Below, one piece after another: positions 35,161-44,126 of a stretch of DNA of 64,000 bases (position 1 is its first letter; each line of letters starts with the position of its first letter). The notes below the pieces were generated by a model that was given only the letters and a program-made list of their open reading frames with translations, had not been told where the DNA came from and searched no databases. The translations under genes and the position numbers were made by a program. The DNA is from Nocardioides sp. Iso805N (GTDB lineage: Bacteria; Actinomycetota; Actinomycetes; Propionibacteriales; Nocardioidaceae), in contig NZ_KB822580.1 of the NCBI RefSeq assembly GCF_000364605.1, positions 128,823-192,822 of the forward strand, read 5' to 3'.

Positions 35161-37350
35161 TCACGTACGCCGCAGCCACACCGTGGCCAACGGTGGCACG
35201 GTGATCGTGGCCCGGGCAGGCTGCCCGTGCGAGGCCACCGGCTCGGCCTCGACCAAGCCCAGGTTGCCCACCCCCGAGCCGCCGTATCCGTCGGCGTCGG
35301 TGTTGAGCACCTCCTCCCATACCCCGGCGGCCGGCATGCCGAGCACATAGCCGTGGTGCGGGACGGCGGAGAAGTTGGCGATGCAGACCAGCGGCTTGCC
35401 GTCCTCCCCGGCGGCGCCGGCGCCGTACCGGACGAAGGCGAAGACGTTGTTGCCGCTGTCGTCGGCGACCAGCCACTCGAAGCTCTCCGGCTCGTCGTCA
35501 CGCGACCACAACGCCGAGGTGGCCTGGTAGAGCGCGTTGAGGTCGCGCACCACGGCTTGGACGCCGCGGTGCTCGGGGTGGTCGAGCAGCCACCAGTCGA
35601 GCTCGCGCGACTCGGCCCACTCCGACTCCTGGGCCAGCTCGGCACCCATGAAGAGCAGCTGCTTGCCCGGGTGCGCCCACATGAAGCCCAGGTAGGCGCG
35701 CAGGTTGGCCAGCTGCTGCCACCGGTCGCCGGGCATCTTGCGCAGCAGCGAGCCCTTGCCGTGCACCACTTCGTCATGCGAGAGCGGCAGCACGTAGTTC
35801 TCGGTCCACGCGTAGCTCAGACCGAAGGTCATCTCGTGATGGTGGTAGGAGCGGTGCACGGGATCGTGACGCAGGTAGGAGAGCGTGTCGTGCATCCAGC
35901 CCATGTTCCACTTGAAGCCGAAGCCGAGGCCGCCGGCATCTGTCGGGCCCGTGACGCCGGGCCAGGCAGTGGACTCCTCGGCAATGGTGACGATGCCGGG
36001 GGAGCGCTTGTAGGCGGTCGCGTTCATCTCCTGCAGGAACTGCACCGCCTCCAGGTGCTCGCGTCCGCCGTGCTCGTTGGGCAGCCACTCGCCCTCGCTG
36101 CGGCCGTAGTCGAGGTAGAGCATCGAAGCGACGCCGTCGACCCGCAGTCCGTCGGCGTGGAACTCCTCGAGCCAGTAGACGGCGTTGGAGTAGAGGAAGT
36201 TGCGGACCTCGTGGCGGCCGAAGTCGAAGATGTGCGAGCCCCACTCGGCGTGCCAGCCACGGCGCGGGTCCGGGTGCTCGTACAGCGGTGTGCCGTCGAA
36301 GCGAGCCAGTGCCCACGGGTCGGTGGCGAAATGGCCGGGGACCCAGTCCAGGATCACACCGATGCCGGCCTGGTGCAGGCGGTCGACGAGGTACTTGAAG
36401 TCGTCAGGGGTGCCGAACCTGCTGTCCGGTGCGAAGTAGCCGGTCACGTGATAGCCCCAGCTGCCGCCGTAGGGGTGTTGCATCACCGGCATCAGCTCGA
36501 CATGGGTGAACCCCAGGTCGGCGACGTAGCCGACCAGCTCCTCGGCCAGGTCGCGGTAGGACAGGCCGCGGCGCCACGAGCCGAGGTGCACCTCGTAGAC
36601 CGACATCGGCTGGTCGACGCCCTGACGCTGGGATCGGCTGGCCTGCCACGCCTCGTCGTCCCAGGTGTAGGACGACTCCCACACCACCGACGAGGTCGCC
36701 GGAGGCACCTCGGCGTAGGTCGCCATCGGGTCGGCCCGCTCGGACCACTGTCCGTCGGCACCCAGGACGACGAACTTGTAGTGCGCTCCCGTGCCGACGT
36801 CGGGCACGAAGATCTCCCACACCCCCGACTCGGCCAGCATCCGCATCGGGTGCGCGCGACCGTCCCAGGAGTTGAAGCTCCCCTCGAGCCGTACGCCGCG
36901 CGCGTTGGGCGCCCAGACCGTGAACGAGGTACCGCTCACCGGTCCGGCCGGGCCGTCGTAACGGTGCACCCGGGCGCCGATCGCGCGCCACAGCTCCTCG
37001 TGCCTGCCCTCGTTGAACAGATGCAGGTCGAGCTCGCCGATGCTGGGCAGGAACCGGTACGGATCGTCGACCACGTGCTCCTCGCCGGCGTAGGTCACTG
37101 CGAGCCGGTAGTCGGGCACCTCTGCGAGCGGCAGCACGCCGGCCCAGATCCCGTCGTACTCGTGGGTCAGCTCCGCCTCGCCGTCGGGCCACCGCACCAC
37201 GACTGCGTCAGCCAGTGGCTTGAGCGCGCGCACGGTGACTCCGCCGGCATGGGGGTGCGCACCGAGGACCCCGTGGGGGCTGCGGTGCTCGCCGGCCACG
37301 ATCCGGGCCAGCTCGTCGGTGGGAATGGGCATCAGGGGCACGGTGGTCAT
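35161..37350 (-). CDS. glgB: 1,4-alpha-glucan branching enzyme
   Basis: 729 residues, matching GlgB length. There is an N-terminal CBM48-like module (TSFTVWAPNARGVRLEGSFN), then the GH13 barrel with HADGLRVDGVASMLY (nucleophile Asp), IAEEST (acid Glu) and LSHDEVVHGK. It forms alpha-1,6 branches in the glucan made by GlgE. ATG at 37350 overlaps the mak stop by 4 bases. It is the last gene of glgE-treS-mak-glgB. Reading beyond 37350 yields Arg-rich, non-family sequence. Confidence 0.96.
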   Translation of the reverse strand: MTTVPLMPIPTDELARIVAGEHRSPHGVLGAHPHAGGVTVRALKPLADAVVVRWPDGEAELTHEYDGIWAGVLPLAEVPDYRLAVTYAGEEHVVDDPYRFLPSIGELDLHLFNEGRHEELWRAIGARVHRYDGPAGPVSGTSFTVWAPNARGVRLEGSFNSWDGRAHPMRMLAESGVWEIFVPDVGTGAHYKFVVLGADGQWSERADPMATYAEVPPATSSVVWESSYTWDDEAWQASRSQRQGVDQPMSVYEVHLGSWRRGLSYRDLAEELVGYVADLGFTHVELMPVMQHPYGGSWGYHVTGYFAPDSRFGTPDDFKYLVDRLHQAGIGVILDWVPGHFATDPWALARFDGTPLYEHPDPRRGWHAEWGSHIFDFGRHEVRNFLYSNAVYWLEEFHADGLRVDGVASMLYLDYGRSEGEWLPNEHGGREHLEAVQFLQEMNATAYKRSPGIVTIAEESTAWPGVTGPTDAGGLGFGFKWNMGWMHDTLSYLRHDPVHRSYHHHEMTFGLSYAWTENYVLPLSHDEVVHGKGSLLRKMPGDRWQQLANLRAYLGFMWAHPGKQLLFMGAELAQESEWAESRELDWWLLDHPEHRGVQAVVRDLNALYQATSALWSRDDEPESFEWLVADDSGNNVFAFVRYGAGAAGEDGKPLVCIANFSAVPHHGYVLGMPAAGVWEEVLNTDADGYGGSGVGNLGLVEAEPVASHGQPARATITVPPLATVWLRRT

Positions 37351-38873
37351 GAAGCTCCGATCCGCGCGACCGCCTCCAGCGGGATGTCGATCCAGGTGGG
37401 TCGGTTGCGCGCCTCGTAGACGGTCTCGTACACGGCCTTGTCGGCGACATAGGCGTCGAGCAGGATGCGCTGCTCGGGGGTCAGGTCGCCGCCGTAGGCC
37501 ACCACGAAGTGGTTGCGGGCACGGTTGGCCCACTCGTTGGCCCGGTTGGCGAGCTGCTCCTCGAGGTCCGAGACGTTGCTCGGGTTGATGTCGGGCTGCT
37601 GGTGCAGCACCGCGTGCGGGGCGTAGTCGAAGGAGCGCAGCATCCCCGCGACGTCGCGCCAGGGGGAGTCGGGCAGCAGCCGTTCGGCCAGCGGCTTGGC
37701 AGGCTCGCCCTCGAAGTCGACGATCTTCCAGCCCAGCGAGGTGCGCAGTGTCTGCCCCAAGTGGAGGTCACCGTGGATCCGTTGCACGTCCAGCTCGTCC
37801 AGCTCGGCGACCCGGTCGAACACGGCGCCGAGAGCCTCGCCGTACGGCGCGAGCTCCGGGACGGCTGCCATTGCGCTCTCCAGTCGCGCCCGCATGGCAC
37901 CGGCGAGTGCGACAGCGGCATCGCGACCGCGGCGCTCGACGGGGAAGTGCGTGGCCAGGTCGCGGTGCACCTCGGCCAGTGCCTCGCCGAGCCGGGCCGC
38001 CTCGGCGGCGAAGTCCCCGCCCGACTCCGAGGCGTGCACCTCGGGTTCGGCGAAGAGATTGCGCACCGAGGCCAGGGCCAGGTCCCAGCCGTCGCTGGCC
38101 GTGCGCAGGAAACGCTGCAGCATCGCGAGCTGGACGGTGGTCGGTCCCTCTCCGAGATCGACGACGGCGTCCAGCCAGCCGTAGAGGTCGGCGATGTGGG
38201 TGCTGCCGACGTTGGTCAGCACCTCGTGGATCTGAATGTCGGGGTTCACGCCTGGGGTGACCTTGCGGAACACCTTCATGATCGCGTCCTCGCCATACGC
38301 CACCGAGGAGTTCGACTGGTGCCCGGAGAAGAGCGCGGAGTGAGCGTCCAGGTCCAGGTCGTGTCCCGGCAGGCGGTGGAACTGCAGATCGCTGTCGGGG
38401 TCGATGTGCCCGGTGCTGGCGGCGTGGAAGGCGCGCTGCCAACACGCCATCGCCTCGCGGTCGTGGAGCGCGTCGTAAGCGTGCACCCAGCCGTAGTCCG
38501 GGTCCTCCCACCAGCCGACGAAGGCATGGTCGAGGCGGCCCTGCGGGTGCTCGTAGAACGCCAGCGGGATCTGGTAGAGCTCGGTCGCTGGCTCCTGCCC
38601 GGCGCCCGCGGACGGGTCGACGTCGCCATACTGGACCTCGACGAGGTGGACCACCACGTACGGGCTGTCCTCCACCCGCCCCGGCACCTCACCGATCACC
38701 AGGATGTCGCCGACGGTGAAGGGGCGGCCCTTCCCGCCGAACCAGCGGGTGCGGCCCAGATAGTCGACGAATACCTTCGGATCGAGCCTCCTCGGCGCGG
38801 GGGTCTCGGCCTGGCGGTCGATCCCCTCCGAGCCGGCCTCGGTCTCGGTAGTGCTCGGCGGCACGTCGGTCAC
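37347..38873 (-). CDS. mak: Maltokinase
   Basis: 508 residues of the Mak/Pep2 type. It phosphorylates maltose from TreS to maltose-1-phosphate for GlgE. The kinase fold includes [18 protein letters not shown] near the N-terminus, [10 protein letters not shown] with the catalytic loop, and [13 protein letters not shown] as the metal-binding motif. GTG start (38873) overlaps the treS stop by 4 bases, as does its own stop with glgB. Some actinobacteria carry a fused treS-pep2; here they are separate genes. Confidence 0.95.
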   Translation of the reverse strand: MTDVPPSTTETEAGSEGIDRQAETPAPRRLDPKVFVDYLGRTRWFGGKGRPFTVGDILVIGEVPGRVEDSPYVVVHLVEVQYGDVDPSAGAGQEPATELYQIPLAFYEHPQGRLDHAFVGWWEDPDYGWVHAYDALHDREAMACWQRAFHAASTGHIDPDSDLQFHRLPGHDLDLDAHSALFSGHQSNSSVAYGEDAIMKVFRKVTPGVNPDIQIHEVLTNVGSTHIADLYGWLDAVVDLGEGPTTVQLAMLQRFLRTASDGWDLALASVRNLFAEPEVHASESGGDFAAEAARLGEALAEVHRDLATHFPVERRGRDAAVALAGAMRARLESAMAAVPELAPYGEALGAVFDRVAELDELDVQRIHGDLHLGQTLRTSLGWKIVDFEGEPAKPLAERLLPDSPWRDVAGMLRSFDYAPHAVLHQQPDINPSNVSDLEEQLANRANEWANRARNHFVVAYGGDLTPEQRILLDAYVADKAVYETVYEARNRPTWIDIPLEAVARIGAS

Positions 38874-40615
38874 AGCAGCGCTCCCTCTTCGGTCGGCTCG
38901 ACAGGATCGACGAGTCTGAACCAATAGAACCCGTACCCACCCAGCGTCAGGAGATACGGAAGCTCGCCGATGACGGGGAAGGAGACCCCGCCCAGCACCT
39001 CGACCAGCTGCTTGCCCTCGAAGCGGCGCAGGTCGATCTCGGTCGGCTGGGGGAAGCGCGACAGGTTGTTCACGCACACGATCACCTCGGTGCGCCCGTC
39101 GGGATGCTCCAGGTCGCGGCTGTAGGCCAGCACCGACGGGTTGGTGCCGCCCAGGTCGTGGAAGGTACCCAGGCCGAACGCCGGATGCTGCTTGCGGGCG
39201 TGGATCATCCGCTGGGTCCAGCGCAGCAGCGAGGACTGGTCCTCCATCTGCGCCTCGACGTTGACCGCCTGGAAGCCGTAGACCGGATCCATCACCAGCG
39301 GACGGTCCAGCTTGCCCGGGTTGGCGGTGGAGAAGCCGGCGTTGCGGTCGCCGGACCACTGCATCGGCGTGCGTACGCCGTCGCGATCACCCAGCCAGAT
39401 GTTGTCGCCCATCCCGATCTCGTCGCCGTAGTAGAGGACGGGCGAGCCGGGCAGGCTGAGCAGGAGCGCGGTGAACAGCTCCATCTGGTTGAGATCGTTG
39501 TCCAGCAGGGGCGCCAGCCGTCGGCGGATGCCGATGTTGGCCTTCATCCGTGGGTCCTTGGCATATTCGCCCCACATGTAGTCGCGGTCCTCGTCGGTGA
39601 CCATCTCGAGGGTCAACTCGTCGTGGTTGCGCAGGAAGATGCCCCACTGGCAGCCGGCCGGGATCGGCGGGGTCTGCTCCAGGATCTCCGAGATCGGGTA
39701 GCGGGACTCGCGGCGTACGGCCATGAAGATGCGCGGCATCACGGGGAAGTGGAAGGCCATGTGGCACTCGTCGCCGCCGACCTCCGGGTCGCCGAAGTAC
39801 TCGACCACGTCGGCCGGCCACTGGTTGGCCTCGCACAGCAGCACCCGGTCGGGGTACTCGTCGTCGACGATCTTGCGGACCCGCTTGAGCATCTCGTGCG
39901 TCTCGGGCAGGTTCTCGCCGTTGGTGCCGGGCCGCTCGTAGAGATACGGGACGGCGTCCAGGCGGAAGCCGTCGATGCCCATGTCGAGCCAGAACCGCAG
40001 CGCGTCCAAAATGGCTTCGTGCACGGCCGGGTTGTCGAAGTTGAGGTCGGGCTGGTGGGCGAAGAACCGGTGCCAGAAGTACTGCTGCCGCACCGGGTCC
40101 CACGTCCAGTTGGACGGCTCGGTGTCGACGAAGATGATCCGCGCCTCCTGGTAGAGCTCGTCGGAGTCGGACCACACGTAGAAGTCGCCGAACGGGCCCT
40201 CCGGATCCTCGCGGGAGGCCTGGAACCACGGGTGCTGGTCGCTGGTGTGGTTCATGACGAAGTCGATGATCACCCGGATGCCGCGGTCGTGAGCGGCGTC
40301 GAGGAACTCGTGGAAGTCGTCCACGGTGCCGACCTCGGGCAGGACACCGGTGTAGTCGGCGACGTCATACCCGCCATCGCGCAGCGGGCTGGGGAAGAAC
40401 GGCGGCAGCCACAGGCAGTCGATCCCGAGCCACTGCAGGTAGTCCAGCTTCTCGGTCAGGCCGCGGAAGTCACCGGTGCCGTCGCCGTTGGAGTCCTTGA
40501 ACGAGCGGACCAGGACCTCGTAGAAGACGGCGGTCTTGAACCACTCCGGTTGGTTCGTCACGGGCTGGCTGGTGGCTGACTCGCCCATGAAGGCCTGCAG
40601 GGACTGGGCGCTCAA
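38870..40615 (-). CDS. treS: Trehalose synthase
   Basis: 581 residues of GH13 enzyme interconverting trehalose and maltose. It has [25 protein letters not shown] near the N-terminus, [44 protein letters not shown] (acid Glu) and [14 protein letters not shown] at 40615 overlaps the glgE stop by 4 bases and has AGGAG five bases upstream, so I prefer it over the ATG at 40588, which lacks a ribosome site. Confidence 0.95.
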   Translation of the reverse strand: MSAQSLQAFMGESATSQPVTNQPEWFKTAVFYEVLVRSFKDSNGDGTGDFRGLTEKLDYLQWLGIDCLWLPPFFPSPLRDGGYDVADYTGVLPEVGTVDDFHEFLDAAHDRGIRVIIDFVMNHTSDQHPWFQASREDPEGPFGDFYVWSDSDELYQEARIIFVDTEPSNWTWDPVRQQYFWHRFFAHQPDLNFDNPAVHEAILDALRFWLDMGIDGFRLDAVPYLYERPGTNGENLPETHEMLKRVRKIVDDEYPDRVLLCEANQWPADVVEYFGDPEVGGDECHMAFHFPVMPRIFMAVRRESRYPISEILEQTPPIPAGCQWGIFLRNHDELTLEMVTDEDRDYMWGEYAKDPRMKANIGIRRRLAPLLDNDLNQMELFTALLLSLPGSPVLYYGDEIGMGDNIWLGDRDGVRTPMQWSGDRNAGFSTANPGKLDRPLVMDPVYGFQAVNVEAQMEDQSSLLRWTQRMIHARKQHPAFGLGTFHDLGGTNPSVLAYSRDLEHPDGRTEVIVCVNNLSRFPQPTEIDLRRFEGKQLVEVLGGVSFPVIGELPYLLTLGGYGFYWFRLVDPVEPTEEGALL

Positions 40616-42585
40616 CGGCTGCTCCTGACGGTGAGGATGTGTGCGGATTCATGCCCGGGATCGAGGCGGACGTAGTTGTCCCGCCCCCAGGTCCAATCCT
40701 GCCCGCTGATCTCGTCATGGACCGCGTAGTACTCACCCGCCACTCCGAGTTCGGCAGGATCGAGGTGGACGGTCGTCTCGTGCGCTCCGTGCGGGTCGAG
40801 GTTGATCACCACGATCACGGTGTCGGGACCCGCTGTCTTCGAGAAGCACAGGACGTGGTCGTCGTCGGTGCTGTGCACGGTGATGTTGCGCAGCAGCTGC
40901 AGCGCCGGGTGCGCGCGTCGCAGCTCGTTGAGTCGGGTGAGGTACGGCGCGAGCGTCCGCTGGTCGGCGTCCGCCGCAGCCCAGTCCCGCGGGCGCAGCT
41001 GGTACTTCTCCGAGTCGAGGTACTCCTCGCTGCCCGGCCGCACCGCGACGTGCTCGAACAGCTCGTAACCCGCGTAGACCCCCCAGCTGGGCGAACCCAT
41101 CGCCGCCAGGGTGGCGCGGATCTTGAATGCCGCCGGCCCGCCGTACTGGAGGAAGGCGTGCAGGATGTCGGGGGTGTTGACGAAGAAGTTCGGTCGCATG
41201 AGGTGGTCCGACTCCGTCGCCACCTCTCGTAGGTAGTCCTCGATCTCGGTCTTCTCGGTGCGCCACGTGAAGTACGTGTAGGACTGGTGGTACCCGATCG
41301 CTCCGAGCCCGTGCATCATCGCCGGCCGGGTGAACGCCTCGGAGAGGAAGAGCACGTCCGGATCGGTGGAGCGGATCTCGGCAAGCAGCCGCTCCCAGAA
41401 TGCCAGCGGCTTGGTGTGCGGGTTGTCCACCCGGAAGATCCGTACGCCGTGGGCCATCCACAGCCGGACCACCCGCAGCACCTCGGCGAAGATGCCCTCC
41501 GGGTCGTTGTCGAAGTTGACCGGGTAGATGTCCTGGTACTTCTTCGGCGGGTTCTCCGCATACGCGATCGTGCCGTCGGCGCGGGTGGTGAACCACTCCG
41601 GGTGGCTGGTCACCCAGGGGTGGTCGGGTGCGCACTGCAACGCCAGGTCGAGCGCGACCTCAAGGCCGAGTTGCCCGGCGCGGCTCACAAAGGCATCGAA
41701 GTCGTCGAAGCTGCCCAGCTCCGGATGGATGGCGTCGTGACCGCCGTGCCGTGAGCCGATCGCCCACGGGCTGCCGGTCCACGCCGCGGGAGCGGGGCCG
41801 GGCGGATTCATCACTGCGTTGTTGGGGCCTTTGCGGTTGACCTCGCCGATCGGATGGATGGGCGGCAGGTAGAGGACGTCGAAGCCCATCGCGGCGACCG
41901 CGTCCAATCGCTTGGTCGCGGTGCGGAACGTGCCGCTGCGCAGCCGGCCCGACTTCGGGTCGGTGGTGGCGCCCTCGGACCGGGGGAAGAACTCATACCA
42001 GCTGCCGAACAGTGCTCGCGGGCGGTCGGCGTACGCCGGGAACGGGCCCTCGGTGCTGACGAGCTCACGGATCGGGTGCTGGTGCAGCACGCGGGCGAGC
42101 TCGGGGGAGGTGATGGCGGCCAACCGGGCCTCGACCGGGCGAGTCGGATCGCCGCAGGCATCGAGCGCGCTCTCCACGATCTGCTGGTCTGTCTCGTCGT
42201 CGGTCTCTACCTGCTCGAGGAGCAGCCGGCCCTCGGTGAACATCAGGTCGACGTCGACGCCGGCTGCGATCTTGATCGGCGCATCGTGCAGCCAGGTCGC
42301 CAGCGGGTCGGACCAGGCCTGCACCTCGAATGTCCAGGCGCCCTCGACATCGGGGGTCACCCACGCCTCGTAGCGGTCCGTCCCGGGCGCGGTCAGGCTC
42401 ATCCGCACCGGTGGGCGGGGCCTGCCCGCAGGGTCGGTGGCGATCACCTCGCAGCCCAGTCGGTCGTGACCCTCCCGGAAGACCGTCGCGCGGACCGGGA
42501 ACGGCTCACCGCGCGTCGCCTTCGCCGGTTGTCGGCAGAGGTCGACAACGGGCATGACGTCCATGACAGGGATGCGTCCGACCAT
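40612..42585 (-). CDS. glgE: Alpha-1,4-glucan:maltose-1-phosphate maltosyltransferase
   Basis: 657 residues. It opens [15 protein letters not shown], and has an N-terminal domain with helical insert, then a GH13 barrel: [37 protein letters not shown] (nucleophile Asp) and [12 protein letters not shown] (acid Glu). It extends glucan using maltose-1-phosphate, the product of Mak. It is first in the four-gene minus-strand operon with overlapping ends. The spacer to arsR is 85 bases. Confidence 0.96.
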   Translation of the reverse strand: MVGRIPVMDVMPVVDLCRQPAKATRGEPFPVRATVFREGHDRLGCEVIATDPAGRPRPPVRMSLTAPGTDRYEAWVTPDVEGAWTFEVQAWSDPLATWLHDAPIKIAAGVDVDLMFTEGRLLLEQVETDDETDQQIVESALDACGDPTRPVEARLAAITSPELARVLHQHPIRELVSTEGPFPAYADRPRALFGSWYEFFPRSEGATTDPKSGRLRSGTFRTATKRLDAVAAMGFDVLYLPPIHPIGEVNRKGPNNAVMNPPGPAPAAWTGSPWAIGSRHGGHDAIHPELGSFDDFDAFVSRAGQLGLEVALDLALQCAPDHPWVTSHPEWFTTRADGTIAYAENPPKKYQDIYPVNFDNDPEGIFAEVLRVVRLWMAHGVRIFRVDNPHTKPLAFWERLLAEIRSTDPDVLFLSEAFTRPAMMHGLGAIGYHQSYTYFTWRTEKTEIEDYLREVATESDHLMRPNFFVNTPDILHAFLQYGGPAAFKIRATLAAMGSPSWGVYAGYELFEHVAVRPGSEEYLDSEKYQLRPRDWAAADADQRTLAPYLTRLNELRRAHPALQLLRNITVHSTDDDHVLCFSKTAGPDTVIVVINLDPHGAHETTVHLDPAELGVAGEYYAVHDEISGQDWTWGRDNYVRLDPGHESAHILTVRSSR

Positions 42586-42657
42586 GCACCCAAACTATCC
42601 AGAACCGGGTCCGACCATGCGAGGGGCGGGCCCGGACGCCTGCAAGATCGATCTCTG

Positions 42658-42667
42658 TCAATATTGA
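42658..42667. promoter_or_regulatory. Palindrome before arsR, candidate ArsR operator
   Basis: TCAATATTGA is a perfect 10-bp palindrome ending three bases before the GTG start of arsR. It fits the AT-rich, near-start operators of ArsR/SmtB repressors and would give autoregulation of the whole cassette. Confidence 0.5.
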
Positions 42668-42670
42668 TAG

Positions 42671-43027
42671 GTGTCGAAGTTGATCGAGCTGACCCCGGTC
42701 CAGACGGTGGCCTGCTGCTCGCCATTGCTCAGCGAACCCATCACCGCCGCGACGGCCGAGCGGATCTCCCCGCTGCTCAAGGCGCTGGCCGACCCGGTCC
42801 GCCTGCGCCTGCTCTCCCTCGTCGCCGCTCACGAGGGCGGCCAGGCTTGCGTGTGCGATCTCAACGAGGCCTTCGACCTCTCCCAGCCGACCATCAGTCA
42901 TCACCTCAAGGTGCTGCACGAGGCCGGGCTGCTGGAGCGGACCAAGCGCGGGACCTGGGTCTACTACGCCGTACGACGTGAGGCGCTGGGCGACCTGGCG
43001 ACGCTGCTCGGCGCGGTTCCCGCGTGA
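42671..43027 (+). CDS. arsR: ArsR-family arsenic-responsive repressor
   Basis: 118 residues, winged HTH with LLKALADPVRLRLLSLV and LSQPTISHHLKVLHEAGLLERTKRGTWVYYAV. Metal-binding Cys pairs are C15-C16 (VACCSP) and C60-C62 (QACVCDL), the latter being the classic As(III) site. It heads the cassette with an aquaporin and arsenate reductase; all three genes overlap by 4 bases. It would release the promoter on binding arsenite. Confidence 0.93.
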   Translation: MSKLIELTPVQTVACCSPLLSEPITAATAERISPLLKALADPVRLRLLSLVAAHEGGQACVCDLNEAFDLSQPTISHHLKVLHEAGLLERTKRGTWVYYAVRREALGDLATLLGAVPA

Positions 43028-43689
43028 GCTACCTCTACCGTCGCGCGGTGGCCGAGCTGCTCGGCACCGCGTTCCTCGTGGCCGCCGTCGTCGGCTCGGG
43101 CGTGATGGCGCAGCGGCTCTCCCCGGACGACGTGGGCCTGCAGCTGCTGGAGAACTCGTTGGCCACGGGCGCAGTGCTGGTCGCGCTGATCATCGCGTTC
43201 GGCTCCGTCTCGGCCGCGTTCAACCCCGTCGTGACGGTCGTGGAGATGGCGCTGGGTCGGCTGTGGCTGGCCGAGGCGGTGCTGCTGGTGCTCGCCCAGC
43301 TGGTCGGCGGCTGCCTGGGCGCGATCGCGGCCAACCTGATGTTCGACCTGCCAGCGGTCAGCGTGTCGGATCATCACCGCGCCTCGGCGGCGCACCTGTT
43401 CGCCGAGGTGGTCGCCACGGTCGGGCTGCTGCTGGTGATCCACGGAGCGTTGCGACGCACCCAGCTGGAGTCGGTGGCGATCGCGGTGGGCGGCTACATC
43501 GCCGCGGCGTACTGGTTCACCTCGTCGACCTCCTTCGCCAATCCGGCTGTGACGGTCGCGAGGTCGCTGAGCGACAGCTTCGCCGGCATCGCACCGGCCA
43601 GTGTGCTGCCGTTCGTGCTCGCCCAGGTCGTTGGCGGCGTGCTCGCCCTGGGCCTGATCCGCTTCCTGCACCCCCAGGAGTCCCGATGA
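43024..43689 (+). CDS. Aquaporin-type channel for arsenite (AqpS-like)
   Basis: 221 residues of MIP fold with six helices. The two pore motifs are FNPVVT (Asn 67; Ala replaced by Val) and FANPAVT (Asn 173; standard). Between arsR and arsC, this is the AqpS arrangement known from Sinorhizobium, in which a channel releases the arsenite made by ArsC. No ArsB/Acr3 pump is present. GTG start overlaps the arsR stop. Confidence 0.85.
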   Translation: MSYLYRRAVAELLGTAFLVAAVVGSGVMAQRLSPDDVGLQLLENSLATGAVLVALIIAFGSVSAAFNPVVTVVEMALGRLWLAEAVLLVLAQLVGGCLGAIAANLMFDLPAVSVSDHHRASAAHLFAEVVATVGLLLVIHGALRRTQLESVAIAVGGYIAAAYWFTSSTSFANPAVTVARSLSDSFAGIAPASVLPFVLAQVVGGVLALGLIRFLHPQESR

Positions 43690-44078
43690 CCTCCACCGTG
43701 CTGTTCGTGTGCGTCCACAACGCCGGCCGCTCCCAGATGGCCGCAGGCTTCTTGCAAGCACTCGGCGGCGACCAGGTCGTCGTGCTCTCAGCAGGATCGC
43801 TGCCGGCCGAGCAGATCAACCCGACGGCGGTGGCTGCGATGGCCGAGGTCGGCATCGACATCGCGGAGGAGCAGCCGAAGGTCATCACCGACCAGGCGGT
43901 GCAGCAGGCCGATGTCGTGATCACGATGGGCTGCGGTGACGAATGTCCCTACTTCCCGGGGACGCGCTACGAGGACTGGCAGCTCGACGACCCCGCGGGA
44001 CTCGCGCTCGAGCAGGTCCGGCCGATCCGCGACGAGATCCGGATCCGGGTGCGACAGCTGCTGGCCGGGTTGAGATAG
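43686..44078 (+). CDS. arsC: Arsenate reductase (low-MW phosphatase type)
   Basis: 130 residues. P-loop CVHNAGRS with Cys 9 and Arg 15 (CX5R), and Asp-Pro in QLDDPAG. Two more Cys at 83 and 87 (MGCGDECPYF) suggest the thioredoxin-coupled ArsC mechanism, where three Cys are used; the spacing is shorter than in the S. aureus enzyme. It reduces arsenate to arsenite. ATG overlaps the aquaporin stop. Confidence 0.92.
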   Translation: MTSTVLFVCVHNAGRSQMAAGFLQALGGDQVVVLSAGSLPAEQINPTAVAAMAEVGIDIAEEQPKVITDQAVQQADVVITMGCGDECPYFPGTRYEDWQLDDPAGLALEQVRPIRDEIRIRVRQLLAGLR

Positions 44079-44126
44079 CCGTTCCTAGGGGCTCGACAAG
44101 CGCGGATCCTGCGTTAGTTTCGAGGT

